A stretch of 64,000 nt of DNA. It comes from an uncultured Verrucomicrobiota bacterium. GTDB lineage: Bacteria; Verrucomicrobiota; Verrucomicrobiia; Verrucomicrobiales; Verrucomicrobiaceae. A model generated the notes under the pieces. The model did no database searches. It saw only the letters and a program-made list of their open reading frames with translations, and was not told the origin of the DNA. Where the stretch lies: NCBI GenBank assembly GCA_903848465.1, contig CAINGK010000196.1:39570-103569 (forward strand). Direction: 5' to 3'. Positions 25,572 to 34,877 of this stretch are shown one piece after another; the first letter of the stretch is position 1, and the number at the start of each line of letters is the position of its first letter. A program made the translations under genes and the position numbers.

Positions 25572-27266
25572 ATGAAATTTTTCTTCACCCTCCTCTGCAT
25601 TGTCGCCGCACTCGTCGGTGGCTGGTTCCTGCGCGATCACTTTGGCGGCGTGGTCAAGGCATCCGCCGGTCCCTCCGCTGAGCGGAAAGTGCTCTTCTAT
25701 CAAAGCGCCATGCATCCGTGGATCAAAAGCGACAAGCCTGGTCGCTGCACCATCTGCGGCATGGAACTCACCCCGGTGTATGCCGGTGACAAGGGTTTTG
25801 ATGCTGCCGGTGGCGATGTGGTGCCGCTGACTCAAAACCAGATCCAGGTGCTCGGTGTGCAGACCGTCGAGGCGAAGCTGCAACCGATGATCAAGACCCT
25901 GCGCGTGTCCGGAATGATGGATGATGACGCGCGCCGTCACCGCATCATCAGTGCGTATGTCGATGGCCGGGTGGACAAGCTCTTTGCCAATCATCATGGC
26001 ATTGAAGTCGTCGCAGGTGAGCCACTGGCGCTGATGTACAGCCCGACCTTGCTGCAGGCCGAGCGAGAGTATCGACAGCTTACAGGGGAGTTGAAACAGA
26101 GTACCGCGTTGCGGCTGCGGCAGATGGGGCTCACAGCGGAGCAGATCGCCGAACTGCCCGCCAAGTCGGCCGATGCACTTAATTCTGAAATCCTCGCGCC
26201 GCTCACCGGCACCGTCGTCGAGCACAATCTGTATGAGGGCCAGTATGTGACAATGGGGCAGAAGCTCTTCGAGATCGCCGACTTCAGCATCATGTGGTTT
26301 CAATTCCGCGCCTATGAGCAGGACATCCCATGGATCAAGATCGGTCAAAGTGTGGATGTCACCACGCCATCCGTGCCTGGAAAGACTTTTGCCGGCAAAA
26401 TCACCTTCATTAATCCGAGTTTTGAAGATGCCACGCGCTCCACGAAAGTACGCGTCGAGATTCCGAACCCAAGCATTGAAGGAAAGCGCGAGATTTTATA
26501 CCGGCTCTATGCTGATGGGGCGGTGAAAGTGGATGTTCCGGATGTGCTGGCCGTGCCACGTGCTGCGGTGCTGCAGACCGGCCCGGAAGCCGTGGTCTAT
26601 GTGGACGGTGGCGGCGGTGCCTATGCCCGTACAGTGGTGAAACTCGGACGTCGTGGCGACACGCTGGTGGAAATCCTCTCCGGCATCAAAGCCGGTGACC
26701 ATGTGGTGATGAATGGGAATCTGCTGATTGACGGTCAGGCGGAAATGAACCGCTCCTTCATGACTCCCACCGTGCCAGCCTCAACTCCTGGGCCTTTGAG
26801 TGCCACGCAGCAAAACGCGCTGAGTGATTTTATCAAAATCGCGGATGCCATGGCTGCCGCTCTGTCCGCCGATGATCTTGCCGCGTTCAACAAAGCCAGC
26901 GCACCCGCGATGAAGCAGGCGAGCGTGCTTGTTGAAGCCCTGGGCAATCTTAAGGGCGGTGCGGACAAGCTCTCTGCACTCGAAAACGCCAGCCACTTTC
27001 ATGGCTTCGATGACATTCAAAAAGCACGCGTGGCATTTCACACCTTCACGATGGCAGTTGATCCGCTGCTGGAACCGCTGCGTGCTGCCCATGGAACGCC
27101 CCCCTTCAAAGTTTGGGAATGCTTCATGGTGGATCAGATCATTCCCGGTGTTCCTGCCAAAGGTCGCTGGATTCAGATGGATAACAGGCCGGGGCACAAT
27201 CCCTTCTTCGGCAAAGACATGCTGGAATGCGCAAAAGAGATCAAAGCACCGGAGGTCATGCCATGA
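25572..27266 (+). CDS. cusB: CusB-like RND adaptor with HMBD and DUF3347-like C-terminus
   Basis: 564 aa with an N-terminal membrane anchor or signal (FTLLCIVAALVGGWFL). Residues about 41-72 form a heavy-metal-binding domain: FYQSAMHPWIKSDKPGRCTI then CGMELTPVY (Met47-His48, Cys59, Cys62, Met64). Then come the adaptor core (GVQTVEAKLQPMIKTLRVSG, VVAGEPLALMYSPTLLQAER, EILAPLTGTVVEHNLYEGQY, KLFEIADFSIMWFQFRAYEQ) and, from about residue 410, a DUF3347-like helical domain ending in YCPMA-lacking but recognisable form (VWECFMVDQIIPGVPAKGRW, NPFFGKDMLECA). The N- and C-terminal additions are typical of copper/silver CusB proteins in Bacteroidota and PVC bacteria. It overlaps the permease start by 4 bases. 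Confidence 0.9.
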   Translation: MKFFFTLLCIVAALVGGWFLRDHFGGVVKASAGPSAERKVLFYQSAMHPWIKSDKPGRCTICGMELTPVYAGDKGFDAAGGDVVPLTQNQIQVLGVQTVEAKLQPMIKTLRVSGMMDDDARRHRIISAYVDGRVDKLFANHHGIEVVAGEPLALMYSPTLLQAEREYRQLTGELKQSTALRLRQMGLTAEQIAELPAKSADALNSEILAPLTGTVVEHNLYEGQYVTMGQKLFEIADFSIMWFQFRAYEQDIPWIKIGQSVDVTTPSVPGKTFAGKITFINPSFEDATRSTKVRVEIPNPSIEGKREILYRLYADGAVKVDVPDVLAVPRAAVLQTGPEAVVYVDGGGGAYARTVVKLGRRGDTLVEILSGIKAGDHVVMNGNLLIDGQAEMNRSFMTPTVPASTPGPLSATQQNALSDFIKIADAMAAALSADDLAAFNKASAPAMKQASVLVEALGNLKGGADKLSALENASHFHGFDDIQKARVAFHTFTMAVDPLLEPLRAAHGTPPFKVWECFMVDQIIPGVPAKGRWIQMDNRPGHNPFFGKDMLECAKEIKAPEVMP

Positions 27267-30200
27267 TCGAGAGCATCATTGGTTGGAGCTTGAAGAACCG
27301 GTTTCTCGTGGCCTGTGCCGCACTGCTGCTCATCGCTCTCGGCGTGCGTGCAATCTACCTCACGCCGGTGGATGCCATCCCGGATCTCACCGAGAACCAG
27401 GTGCTCGTGTATGGCGAGTGGATGGGCCGCAGTCCGCAGGAGGTGGAGGATCAGGTGACGTTTCCGCTTTCGACCGGATTGCAGGGGCTCGCCGGTGTCA
27501 AAGAGGTGCGTGCGACGTCGATGTTCGGCTTCTCGCTCATCACCATCATCTTTGAAGACCGCATTGACACCTACTTCGCACGTGCGCGGGTGCTGGAGCG
27601 CCTGAATTACCTGCAAAGCTCCATGCCTGAAGGCGTGAAGCCGCAGCTTGGCCCGGACGCCTCAGGTCTGGGATGGGTATATCAATATTACTTTGATGTT
27701 GATCCCGCCCAGGCCAAAGACGGCGGCTATGACCTCGCGCAACTGCGCGCATTGCAGGACTGGCAGGTGCGCTATCACCTCAACAGCGTGCAGGGGGTGG
27801 CGGAAGTCGCGAGCATCGGCGGCTTCGTGAAGCAGTATCAGATTGAACTGTCCTCCACCAAGATGCGCGCCACGAACGTCACACTCATGGATGTGATGAC
27901 GGCGGTGCAAAATGCGAACCTCAACGTGGGGGGCAAGGTGGTGGAGGAAAACGGCGCGGAGTTCGTGCTGTGGGGCATCGGTCTGGTCACGAGCCCAGAG
28001 GACTTGGAACTCGTCACGGTGATGGCGATGGAAGGCACGCCGATCTTTCTCAAGGACATCGCCACAGTGCAGATCGGCGGGGATTTCCGACGTGGTGCTC
28101 TGGACGTGAACGGGCATGAAGTCGTGGGTGGCACCGTCGTGATGCGCACGGGAGAAAACGCCAAGGCCGTGATCGAACGCATCAAGGCCAAGATCGCCGA
28201 GATCGCATCCAGCCTGCCGCCGGGTGTCACCATCAAGCCATTCTATGATCGCAGCGAACTCATCGACCACACCATCGACACGCTGAAGCACGCGCTGCTG
28301 GAGGAGATGATCCTCGTCACGCTCGCGCACATTCTCTTTCTATGGCATTTCCGCAGCATCCTCATCGTCACGCTGCCACTGCCGATCTCGATCCTGTTGT
28401 CGTTTTCGCTGATGCAGGTGTTTGGCATCACGAGCAACATCATGTCGCTCACCGGCATCGCCATCGCTATCGGCGTGCTCGTGGATGCAGCCATCGTGGT
28501 GACTGAGAATGTCATCCGCCATTGTGAGAAAGCGGAGGAGGATAAAGGCGCACGGCTCAATGCGAAGGAAACGTGGGACGTCACGCTCGCGGCCTGCACG
28601 CAGGTCGGACGGCCCATCTTCTTCGCCATGGCGATCATCATCCTCGCCTTCGTGCCGGTGTTTGCACTCAGCGGCCAGGAGGGGAAGCTGTTTCATCCGC
28701 TCGCGTTTACAAAGACCTTTGCCATGATCGGCTCCACGCTGCTTGCGGTCACCCTGGTTCCGGTGCTGTGTTCAGTGCTGGTGCGCGGTCCGTTTCATGC
28801 CGAGGAGCACAACGTGGTGATGAAGTTCCTGCTGCGCGTGTATGAGCCGGTGCTGAACTGGGCGCTGAGCCATCGCAAGACGATCATCAGCGCCGCGCTG
28901 TTCATCCTCGCTGTCGCGTTGCTTGCCGCCTTCGGTTTGCCGCGAGCCACTGTGAAGCAAATGCGCGATGCTGGCTATCCACGCCTCGCCGCAGCAGTGA
29001 CGGGCTTTGGCAAGGAGTTCATGCCGCCGCTCAATGAAGGCAGCCTGCTTTACATGCCGGTGATGATGCCGAAGACGGGACTCAAGGAAATCCAGCGCGT
29101 CATGTCGTGGCAGGATCAGGTCATCGCCTCCGCGCCTGAAGTCGCGAGTGTCGCCGGCAAGCTCGGGCGTTTTGAAACCGCCACCGATCCCGCACCCACC
29201 GAGATGCTGGAAACCACCATCATGCTCAAGCCCGAATACATCCCCGACGGCAGGCTCAGCGTGAAACGAAACCCCGCCTGGCGTGCGGGCATGACGGTGG
29301 AGAAACTCAAAGCCGAACTCACCGAAAAGATGAAGCAGGTGCCCGGCTACGTGCCTGCGTTTCTGCAACCCATCGAAAATCGCATTCTCATGCTTTACAC
29401 CGGCATTCGTGCGCAGGTGGGTATTAAAATTTACGGCGACAGTCTCGACAAGATTCAGCGCAAGGCCTTCGAGATCGAGAAGCTGATCAACAGCATCGAA
29501 GGGGCGGTGGGGGTGTCGCCGTCTCGCGTGCAGGGCAAGCCCTACCTCAACATCCGAGTGGACCGCCAGGCGATGGCCCGCTACGGCCTGAGCGCCAAGG
29601 ATGTGCTGGATGCTGTGGAGATCGCCATCGGCGGGAAGAACGTCAGCACCACCATCGAAGGCCGGCAGCGCTTTCCAATTCAGATTCGCGTGCAGCGCAG
29701 TGAGCGTGACGACATCTCTGAGATCAGCCGCATTCTCATCGCCACCCGGCCCGGCATGACTGCCGGTGGCGGCATGAGTGCGCAGGGCATACTTAGCAGC
29801 GAGACCCCCGTGGCCTACATCCCGCTCGGCATGGTGGCCAGGATCACGCGGGAAATCGGTGCGAACGAGATCGCCAGCGAAAACGGCCGCCTACGCTCCT
29901 ACGTGCAGGCGAATGTGCAGGATCGTGATCTGGGCGGCTTTGTGCAGGAGGTTGAACAAAAACTCAAGCACATCGACTGGGAAGGCATGACCTACAAGAT
30001 GACCGGTGAGTATGAAAACCAGCGCCGGTTTGTGCAGACCATGCAGATCGTCTTTCCCATCGTGCTGCTCATCATTTTTGTGCTGCTCTACATCGTCTAT
30101 CACAGCGCGCTGGAGGCCGCGCATGTCATGCTGGCGGTGCCGTTCGCGCTGAGCGGCGGCGTACTGCTGCAAAAATTGCTCGGTTACAATTTCAACGGCG

Positions 30201-30601
30201 CGGTATGGGTTGGCTACATCGCGCTCTTTGGCACGGCGGTGCAGACCGGGGTCGTCATGGTCGTGTATCTCGAAGAAACCGTAAAGACGCGCATGGCGCA
30301 GCTCGGCAGCGCCTTCGCCTACTCAGACATCGTACAGGCGGTGAAGGATGGTGCACGTCTGCGCCTCCGGCCAAAGGTGATGACCGTGGCCACCATCGTC
30401 GCCTCGCTGCTGCCCATCATGTGGAGTCATCGCCAGGGGGCCGAGGTGATGCAGCCGCTTGCCACGCCAGTGATCGGAGGCATGATTTCCAGTTTGATCC
30501 ACATCCTTATCGTCACCCCGGTGATCTTTCTCTGGCTGCGCGGACGCGAGTTCCAGCGTGGTACGCTCCAAGTTTCATTCGCTCAGCACGTTCAGAAATA
30601 G
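27263..30601 (+). CDS. cusA: CusA-like Cu(I)/Ag(I) RND efflux permease
   Basis: 1112 aa. Start at 27263 chosen over 27227 because it is preceded by GGAGGT and gives the family N-terminus MIESIIGWSLKNRFLV. TM4 carries IAIGVLVDAAIVVTENVIRH, the CusA-type relay motif. All three methionines of the E. coli CusA substrate triad have equivalents: Met598 (GSLLYMPVMMP), Met648 (ATDPAPTEMLETTI) and Met710 (ENRILMLYTGIR). Together with the HMBD-containing adaptor this points firmly to monovalent copper or silver export from periplasm or cytoplasm. It is somewhat longer than CusA (1047 aa), with an insert between TM8-side FGLPRATVKQMRDAGYPRL and the porter domain. Confidence 0.94.
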   Translation: MIESIIGWSLKNRFLVACAALLLIALGVRAIYLTPVDAIPDLTENQVLVYGEWMGRSPQEVEDQVTFPLSTGLQGLAGVKEVRATSMFGFSLITIIFEDRIDTYFARARVLERLNYLQSSMPEGVKPQLGPDASGLGWVYQYYFDVDPAQAKDGGYDLAQLRALQDWQVRYHLNSVQGVAEVASIGGFVKQYQIELSSTKMRATNVTLMDVMTAVQNANLNVGGKVVEENGAEFVLWGIGLVTSPEDLELVTVMAMEGTPIFLKDIATVQIGGDFRRGALDVNGHEVVGGTVVMRTGENAKAVIERIKAKIAEIASSLPPGVTIKPFYDRSELIDHTIDTLKHALLEEMILVTLAHILFLWHFRSILIVTLPLPISILLSFSLMQVFGITSNIMSLTGIAIAIGVLVDAAIVVTENVIRHCEKAEEDKGARLNAKETWDVTLAACTQVGRPIFFAMAIIILAFVPVFALSGQEGKLFHPLAFTKTFAMIGSTLLAVTLVPVLCSVLVRGPFHAEEHNVVMKFLLRVYEPVLNWALSHRKTIISAALFILAVALLAAFGLPRATVKQMRDAGYPRLAAAVTGFGKEFMPPLNEGSLLYMPVMMPKTGLKEIQRVMSWQDQVIASAPEVASVAGKLGRFETATDPAPTEMLETTIMLKPEYIPDGRLSVKRNPAWRAGMTVEKLKAELTEKMKQVPGYVPAFLQPIENRILMLYTGIRAQVGIKIYGDSLDKIQRKAFEIEKLINSIEGAVGVSPSRVQGKPYLNIRVDRQAMARYGLSAKDVLDAVEIAIGGKNVSTTIEGRQRFPIQIRVQRSERDDISEISRILIATRPGMTAGGGMSAQGILSSETPVAYIPLGMVARITREIGANEIASENGRLRSYVQANVQDRDLGGFVQEVEQKLKHIDWEGMTYKMTGEYENQRRFVQTMQIVFPIVLLIIFVLLYIVYHSALEAAHVMLAVPFALSGGVLLQKLLGYNFNGAVWVGYIALFGTAVQTGVVMVVYLEETVKTRMAQLGSAFAYSDIVQAVKDGARLRLRPKVMTVATIVASLLPIMWSHRQGAEVMQPLATPVIGGMISSLIHILIVTPVIFLWLRGREFQRGTLQVSFAQHVQK

Positions 30602-30667
30602 AATTTCGATGCTGTCATCAGCCGCGTCGCATACCCCCAACACCACAAAAAACAAACACACACCACC

Positions 30668-30913
30668 ATGAAAACCAAACTCATCATCACCTTCCTCGGT
30701 CTCATTCTCAGCGCCAGCGCAGCGGATGCCCCGGCCTACCCACTCACCACCTGCGTCATCTCTGGCGAGAAACTTGGCGGCATGGGCAAACCGGTCAAAG
30801 TCACCCACGAAGGCACCGAAGTGCAGCTCTGCTGCAAATCCTGCCTCAAGGACTTCAATGCGGAACCCGCAAAGTATGTGAAGATGGTCAAGGACGCCGC
30901 CGCGAAGAAGTAA
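30668..30913 (+). CDS. Small periplasmic YHS/TRASH-like metal-binding protein
   Basis: 81 aa with a signal peptide (MKTKLIITFLGLILSASAAD). The mature domain shows TTCVISGEKLGGMGKPVKV and then VQLCCKSCLKDFNAEPAKY: Cys29, Cys55-Cys56 and Cys59 in the spacing of YHS/TRASH-type metal-binding domains (CPVSG...CC..C...F...P..Y). It lies 66 bases after the cusA-like gene on the same strand and is probably the last gene of the operon. Copper or other soft-metal binding in the periplasm is inferred. Convergent with the heptosyltransferase gene, 11 bases away. Confidence 0.8.
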   Translation: MKTKLIITFLGLILSASAADAPAYPLTTCVISGEKLGGMGKPVKVTHEGTEVQLCCKSCLKDFNAEPAKYVKMVKDAAAKK

Positions 30914-30924
30914 CGGGCAGCCTT

Positions 30925-31944
30925 TCAGGCCAGTCTCTGGCACACCCATTCGCCGATGCCGCGTGCGCCTTGATCGGCCACGCTGGCATCGCTCTGGCAT
31001 TCCTCGGCGCTGAATTCGCCGCGTGTCGCGATGCGTCCGCCTTTCCAAACGTGGACGCCGGAGGGATATGGGCCGACTTTGCGCGGATCGCTCCAGGTGT
31101 GAATGCCGAGCGTCTGTGGATTGACCGCAGCGGCGATGTGCATGGGGCCGCTGTCCACGCTGATGCAGAACTTTGCCTGACGCATGAGCCAGATCAGTTC
31201 GGGCAGGGAGGTTCGGTTGCTCCAGTCGTGAATGTGACTTCCGGTGGGGCGAGTCGGGTCAGACGTCATGCCGACGAGGACGACGGGATGCGGAGCCAGG
31301 GCGGTGCAAAGAGCCTGCAAGGCGGAATTTGAAAGTGATTTGCCTTCGCCTCGCGACCAGGGATGCACGGCGATGAAGTTCGGCAGCGAGTCAGGCCAGC
31401 CAGCAGGTGCTGCGCCGGGAGTGAGTTCAAAGGAGATGTCGTCCGGCTCGATCTTGATGCCCAGGGCACGCGGCAGTTCGAGGTAGCGGTCCACGGCATG
31501 CGCCCCGGCATTCACGGGCACGGTATGATTGTAAAAAAAGCGGGAGCCTTCGCGGGCATCGGAAAGGCCGATGACGGTTGGCGATCCACGCCAACTGCTG
31601 ACGACGCCGCTGCGTAGCAGACCCTGAAAATCGAGCACGATCTCGGGTTCCTCGCGGGGCAGTGTCATCCAGGTGCGCCGCCAGTTCCAGAAGCGCATCA
31701 GCCCGGCGAGTCTGCGAAAGGTCTTGCGCGGAAAGGGGATCACCTCGTCGAGCAGCGGACTACCCTGGAGGATCGGCGTCCATTCCGTGTTGGCGAGCCA
31801 GCGGATTTTTAGCTGTGGATGCGCGACTCGCAGCATTTTCACGGCAGGCAGCGTGTGGACGATATCGCCCAACGAACTCGGTTTGACGATGAGCGCGGAG
31901 CGGAAGTCGCGCAGGCTGGGAAGCTGGCGCGTGGCGGCGCTCAT
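30925..31944 (-). CDS. Glycosyltransferase family 9 (heptosyltransferase-like)
   Basis: 339 aa. N-terminal SALIVKPSSLGDIVHTLPAV is the GT9 signature of ADP-heptose:LPS heptosyltransferases; the C-terminal half contains IAVHPWSRGEGKSLSNSALQ, VVLVGMTSDPTRPTGSHIHD, TSLPELIWLMRQAKFCISVD and SGPMHIAAAVNPQTLGIHTW, the nucleotide-sugar site. Expected to add heptose (or another sugar) to lipopolysaccharide inner core at the cytoplasmic face. The start overlaps the phosphoesterase stop by 4 bases (ATGA), so the two are coupled. The acceptor cannot be told. Confidence 0.9.
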   Translation of the reverse strand: MSAATRQLPSLRDFRSALIVKPSSLGDIVHTLPAVKMLRVAHPQLKIRWLANTEWTPILQGSPLLDEVIPFPRKTFRRLAGLMRFWNWRRTWMTLPREEPEIVLDFQGLLRSGVVSSWRGSPTVIGLSDAREGSRFFYNHTVPVNAGAHAVDRYLELPRALGIKIEPDDISFELTPGAAPAGWPDSLPNFIAVHPWSRGEGKSLSNSALQALCTALAPHPVVLVGMTSDPTRPTGSHIHDWSNRTSLPELIWLMRQAKFCISVDSGPMHIAAAVNPQTLGIHTWSDPRKVGPYPSGVHVWKGGRIATRGEFSAEECQSDASVADQGARGIGEWVCQRLA

Positions 31945-32663
31945 TTGCCCAAGGCAAGTCGGTCGGCCAGCAAGGATGGCAGACCGGCGGCACGGATTTT
32001 ATTCTGTGCAGTTTCGATGTCGTATTCCAGCCGCCGGATCGAGATCGTCTGTGCCTGCACATCGAAAATGGCGTAGGCGGCGCGCCAATCGCCGTCGCGG
32101 GGCTGCCCGACACTGCCGACATTGACGAAGTATTTTACCCCGCGCTGCAGGGTGATGTCGGTGCCACGGGCGGCACGTACGGCATCGTCTTTTTCAAAGA
32201 TACGCGGCACATGGGTGTGGCCGTAGAAGCAGACCTGGGTGAACTGGTAGCTGAAACTGGCCATCGCATCAAAGCGGTTGGTCACGTAACCCCAGTTGCC
32301 GGGGGAATCGAGCGTGGCGTGGACGATGGTGAAGTCGCGCACCTGGCGTACGAGCTTCAAATCCCGCAGCCACTGGCGCTGCTCCTCACTGAGCTGTTCG
32401 CGGGTCCACAGCAGGGCGTTCTGCGCCAGAGGGTTCAATTCTTCGAGCGAACTTTCACTGGCAGCACCCTCGTCGTGATTGCCGCGCACCACAGGGCAGC
32501 CCATCTCTTGCACGGTCTGTAGGCATTCCACCGGATTGGCTGCATAGCCGACGATGTCGCCGAGGCAGACGTAATTGGAACAACCCTGCTCCTGAGCGTC
32601 CCACAGGACGGTCTGTAGGGCTTCGAGGTTGGCGTGGATGTCTCCGAAAATGGCGAATTTCAT
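31941..32663 (-). CDS. Calcineurin-like metallophosphoesterase (YfcE/MJ0936 type)
   Basis: 240 aa, single domain. The metal site is complete: MKFAIFGDIHANLEAL (D-x-H), CLGDIVGYAANPVECLQTV (G-D), VRGNHDEGA (G-N-H-D), IVHATL and YGHTHVPRIF (G-H-x-H), followed by NVGSVGQPRDGDWRAAYAIF, typical of the small bacterial phosphodiesterase subgroup. The substrate is unknown; relatives cleave cyclic nucleotides or other phosphodiesters in vitro. It lies after a strong terminator that separates it from the folA run, and it is translationally coupled to the GT9 gene. Confidence 0.9.
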   Translation of the reverse strand: MKFAIFGDIHANLEALQTVLWDAQEQGCSNYVCLGDIVGYAANPVECLQTVQEMGCPVVRGNHDEGAASESSLEELNPLAQNALLWTREQLSEEQRQWLRDLKLVRQVRDFTIVHATLDSPGNWGYVTNRFDAMASFSYQFTQVCFYGHTHVPRIFEKDDAVRAARGTDITLQRGVKYFVNVGSVGQPRDGDWRAAYAIFDVQAQTISIRRLEYDIETAQNKIRAAGLPSLLADRLALGK

Positions 32664-32972
32664 CGTCTAAGGTTGGCGGCGATTCCTACACCTTCGAGAC
32701 ATGCGCAGGGAAATCAAGCATTTCAGTATCAGAAACCTCCCCTAATGAAGGGATGCCTGCGGCTGCCCTTGCGAAAAAGCAAACGGGGCGGATCACCCGA
32801 TCCGCCCCGTTGCTTGATAGAGTCCAACAGCCAGAAGGAACCACTATTTGAAATTTTCGACTGAACCGTCTCCGGTTCGCTGTCTGGTGGTATTCTTCCA
32901 CAAGCCAAAAACAATGCGTCAGACGCTCGTAAATGAGTTGTAAGCTGGTTGTAAATGGATGCTTAGCGCGGT
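32664..32972. other. 309-base intergenic region with terminator
   Basis: Between folA and the phosphoesterase gene. It holds one strong hairpin (annotated separately) and presumably the phosphoesterase promoter. Short frames of 60-76 codons on either strand show no start context or family features and overlap the hairpin, so no gene is called. Confidence 0.6.
32782..32811 (-). terminator. Rho-independent terminator after folA
   Basis: Perfect 13-bp stem AACGGGGCGGATC / GATCCGCCCCGTT, loop of 4; extended to about 17 bp with one bulge. Read on the minus strand it is followed by TGCTTTTTCGC. It ends the mcsA-to-folA minus-strand run. Confidence 0.88.
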
Positions 32973-33437
32973 TTACAACCGCTCGTAATACCGAAATTCC
33001 AGTCCTTCGGACTGCCCCACGATTTCCTTGAGCTGAAAGAGGTGTTCAAAGGGGGGAAGCAGGACATCGCCTTCGTGGGGTGCCGCGATCCAGGTGAGAT
33101 AGAGTCCGTCACACTGCGGCAGCAACTCTTCGAAGACGCGTGCGCCACCGATAACGAAGACGGTTTTGGCTTCACCACACACTTGCGGCAGTTCGGCGGC
33201 ACTGCGAATGACGGTCACACCTTCGCGCGGTGCCATCGTGTGGCTCAAAACAATATTCTGGCGTCCTGGCAACGGCCTGCCGATAGAATCGAACGTCGCA
33301 CGCCCCATGAGGATGGGGTGACCGAGCGTCGTGCGTTTGAAAAACTTCAAATCCTCCGGGAAATGCCACGGCAGTTTGCCCTCGCGTCCAATGACGCGGT
33401 TGCTCGACATGGCGACGATGGCGATGAGGCGCGGCAT
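32973..33437 (-). CDS. folA: Dihydrofolate reductase
   Basis: 154 aa, standard length for bacterial DHFR. NADPH-dependent reduction of dihydrofolate to tetrahydrofolate. Motifs: IAIVAMSSNRVIGREGKLPW (Met20-loop region and Trp), HFPEDLKFFKRTTLGHPILM with the acidic catalytic Glu/Asp position, GRATFDSIGRPLPGRQNIVL, and FVIGGARVFEELLPQCDGLY. No thyA lies beside it. It follows the beta-CASP nuclease gene with a 9-base gap and precedes a terminator, so it is the last gene of that transcript. Confidence 0.96.
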   Translation of the reverse strand: MPRLIAIVAMSSNRVIGREGKLPWHFPEDLKFFKRTTLGHPILMGRATFDSIGRPLPGRQNIVLSHTMAPREGVTVIRSAAELPQVCGEAKTVFVIGGARVFEELLPQCDGLYLTWIAAPHEGDVLLPPFEHLFQLKEIVGQSEGLEFRYYERL

Positions 33438-33446
33438 GGCCGGAGG

Positions 33447-34805
33447 TTACCAGAGATCGATCGGCTGATGCGGTTCGGGGCGGATGATCTCCGTGGCAGG
33501 AATGGTTTCGTTGAAGCGACGGGTGAACCACATCTGCGCGGGCTCTTCACCGTGGACGAGCAGGAGCTTCTTGGGCTTCACTTTCTCGATGTATTCGGCG
33601 ATCTGCTCCCGTGAAGCGTGGGCGCTGAGGTCAAAGCTTTCGATGCGGGCGTTCAGCGCCACGGCGGGGAGATCGCGGGCGAGCTTGATCATCGTGCCAG
33701 GCGCGGCGTTGCGGATCTTGTAGCCGGGAGAATCGGGGTCGGTGTAACCGACGAAGCAGACGGTGTTGCGCGGGTTGTCGAGGAACTTCTGCGCGAAGGT
33801 GTTGGAGACGGTATGCTCCGTCATCATGCCGCTGGAGAGAGCGTAAAGAGTGCGCGGGCTGGAAACGATCTCCTGCCGCTTCTTGTTTTTACGCGGGACC
33901 AGCATCTTCATGTCTTCGAGCAGGCGGAAGCCCGGATAGCTGCGGCGGCTGCGGGAGGCGTAGTGGTCATAGAGCACGGTGATCTTGGTGCTCAGACCGC
34001 CGATGTAGAGCGGCATTTCGGGGATGAGGCCTTCCTGATGCAGTTCATGCAGCATGAGCATGACCTCCTGGGTCTTGCCCAGGGCAAAGACCGGGATCAT
34101 GACGGCACCACCGGCTGCATGGGTGTCGCGGATCACACCGGCAAGGCGTTCTTTTTCGGCCTTGCGGGAAAAGCCTTCCGGGCGCGCATAGTCGCCACGG
34201 GTCGTCTCGGCGATCATCACGTCGATGCCGCTGGTGGGGAAATCGGCGGCGCGGCAGATCGTCTGCGCCTCGAAGTTCACATCGCCGGTGTAGAACAGCG
34301 TATTGCTGCCTTCACGGACCAAGACGCCGGTGGAACCAAGGATGTGGCCAGCGTCGAACATCGTGGCCTCCAGGTTGGTGTCCGGGATCTCAAAGGGGCG
34401 GTCGATGTCGCGGTAGATCCACTTCGCGCGGATTTCATCGAGCTCACGGTGGGTGAAGAGCGGATATTCAGGGATGTTTTCCTCCTCGCGCTGCTTCGTC
34501 ATCACGTTGACGGAGTTGTGCAGCATCGCTGAGGCCAGTTCCCCGGTGATTTCGGTCATCAGCACCGGGGTGTTTGGTTGCTTGCGCTGCAGCACGGGCA
34601 TGGAGCCAATGTGGTCGTGATGCGCATGGGTGATGATCGCTGCGCTGACCGACTTGTGCGGTAGCGGGCCGAAATCTGGCAGGGCTTCGTGGCCTGCGCG
34701 TTTCGGGTGCATACCGGAATCCAGCACGACACGATGATCCCCGGCTTCGAGGAGGTAGGAATTGGCACCGATCTCACGTCGGCGGGTCAGGTTGCGAAAG
34801 CGCAT
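33447..34805 (-). CDS. MBL-fold beta-CASP ribonuclease (YSH1-type RNA nuclease family)
   Basis: 452 aa. Metallo-beta-lactamase core with VVLDSGMHP, IITHAHHDHIGSMPVLQR (H60-A-H62-H63-D64-H65), HILGSTGVLV and FYTGDVNFEAQTI; the beta-CASP insert carries MIPVFALGKTQEVMLMLHEL, SGMMTEHTVSNTFAQKF and FVGYTDPDSPGYKI; the C-terminal motifs are FDLSAHASREQIAEYI and LLVHGEEPAQ. This is the bacterial/archaeal CPSF-like exonuclease/endonuclease group acting on RNA, with two zinc ions. No KH domains. Its location 3' of clpC and the CHASE2 gene suggests a shared stress transcript, but a 72-base gap precedes it. Confidence 0.92.
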   Translation of the reverse strand: MRFRNLTRRREIGANSYLLEAGDHRVVLDSGMHPKRAGHEALPDFGPLPHKSVSAAIITHAHHDHIGSMPVLQRKQPNTPVLMTEITGELASAMLHNSVNVMTKQREEENIPEYPLFTHRELDEIRAKWIYRDIDRPFEIPDTNLEATMFDAGHILGSTGVLVREGSNTLFYTGDVNFEAQTICRAADFPTSGIDVMIAETTRGDYARPEGFSRKAEKERLAGVIRDTHAAGGAVMIPVFALGKTQEVMLMLHELHQEGLIPEMPLYIGGLSTKITVLYDHYASRSRRSYPGFRLLEDMKMLVPRKNKKRQEIVSSPRTLYALSSGMMTEHTVSNTFAQKFLDNPRNTVCFVGYTDPDSPGYKIRNAAPGTMIKLARDLPAVALNARIESFDLSAHASREQIAEYIEKVKPKKLLLVHGEEPAQMWFTRRFNETIPATEIIRPEPHQPIDLW

Positions 34806-34877
34806 TCAGTTTTTTTTGGGAAGGGGAGGGCGACACTAGGGGCTTGCCAGTGTTCCACAAGGAGAACTTCAGCCCCT

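Noticed and set aside
32634..32901. Short frames in the folA-phosphoesterase gap
   Set aside because: They cross a strong terminator hairpin and have no start signal or similarity.
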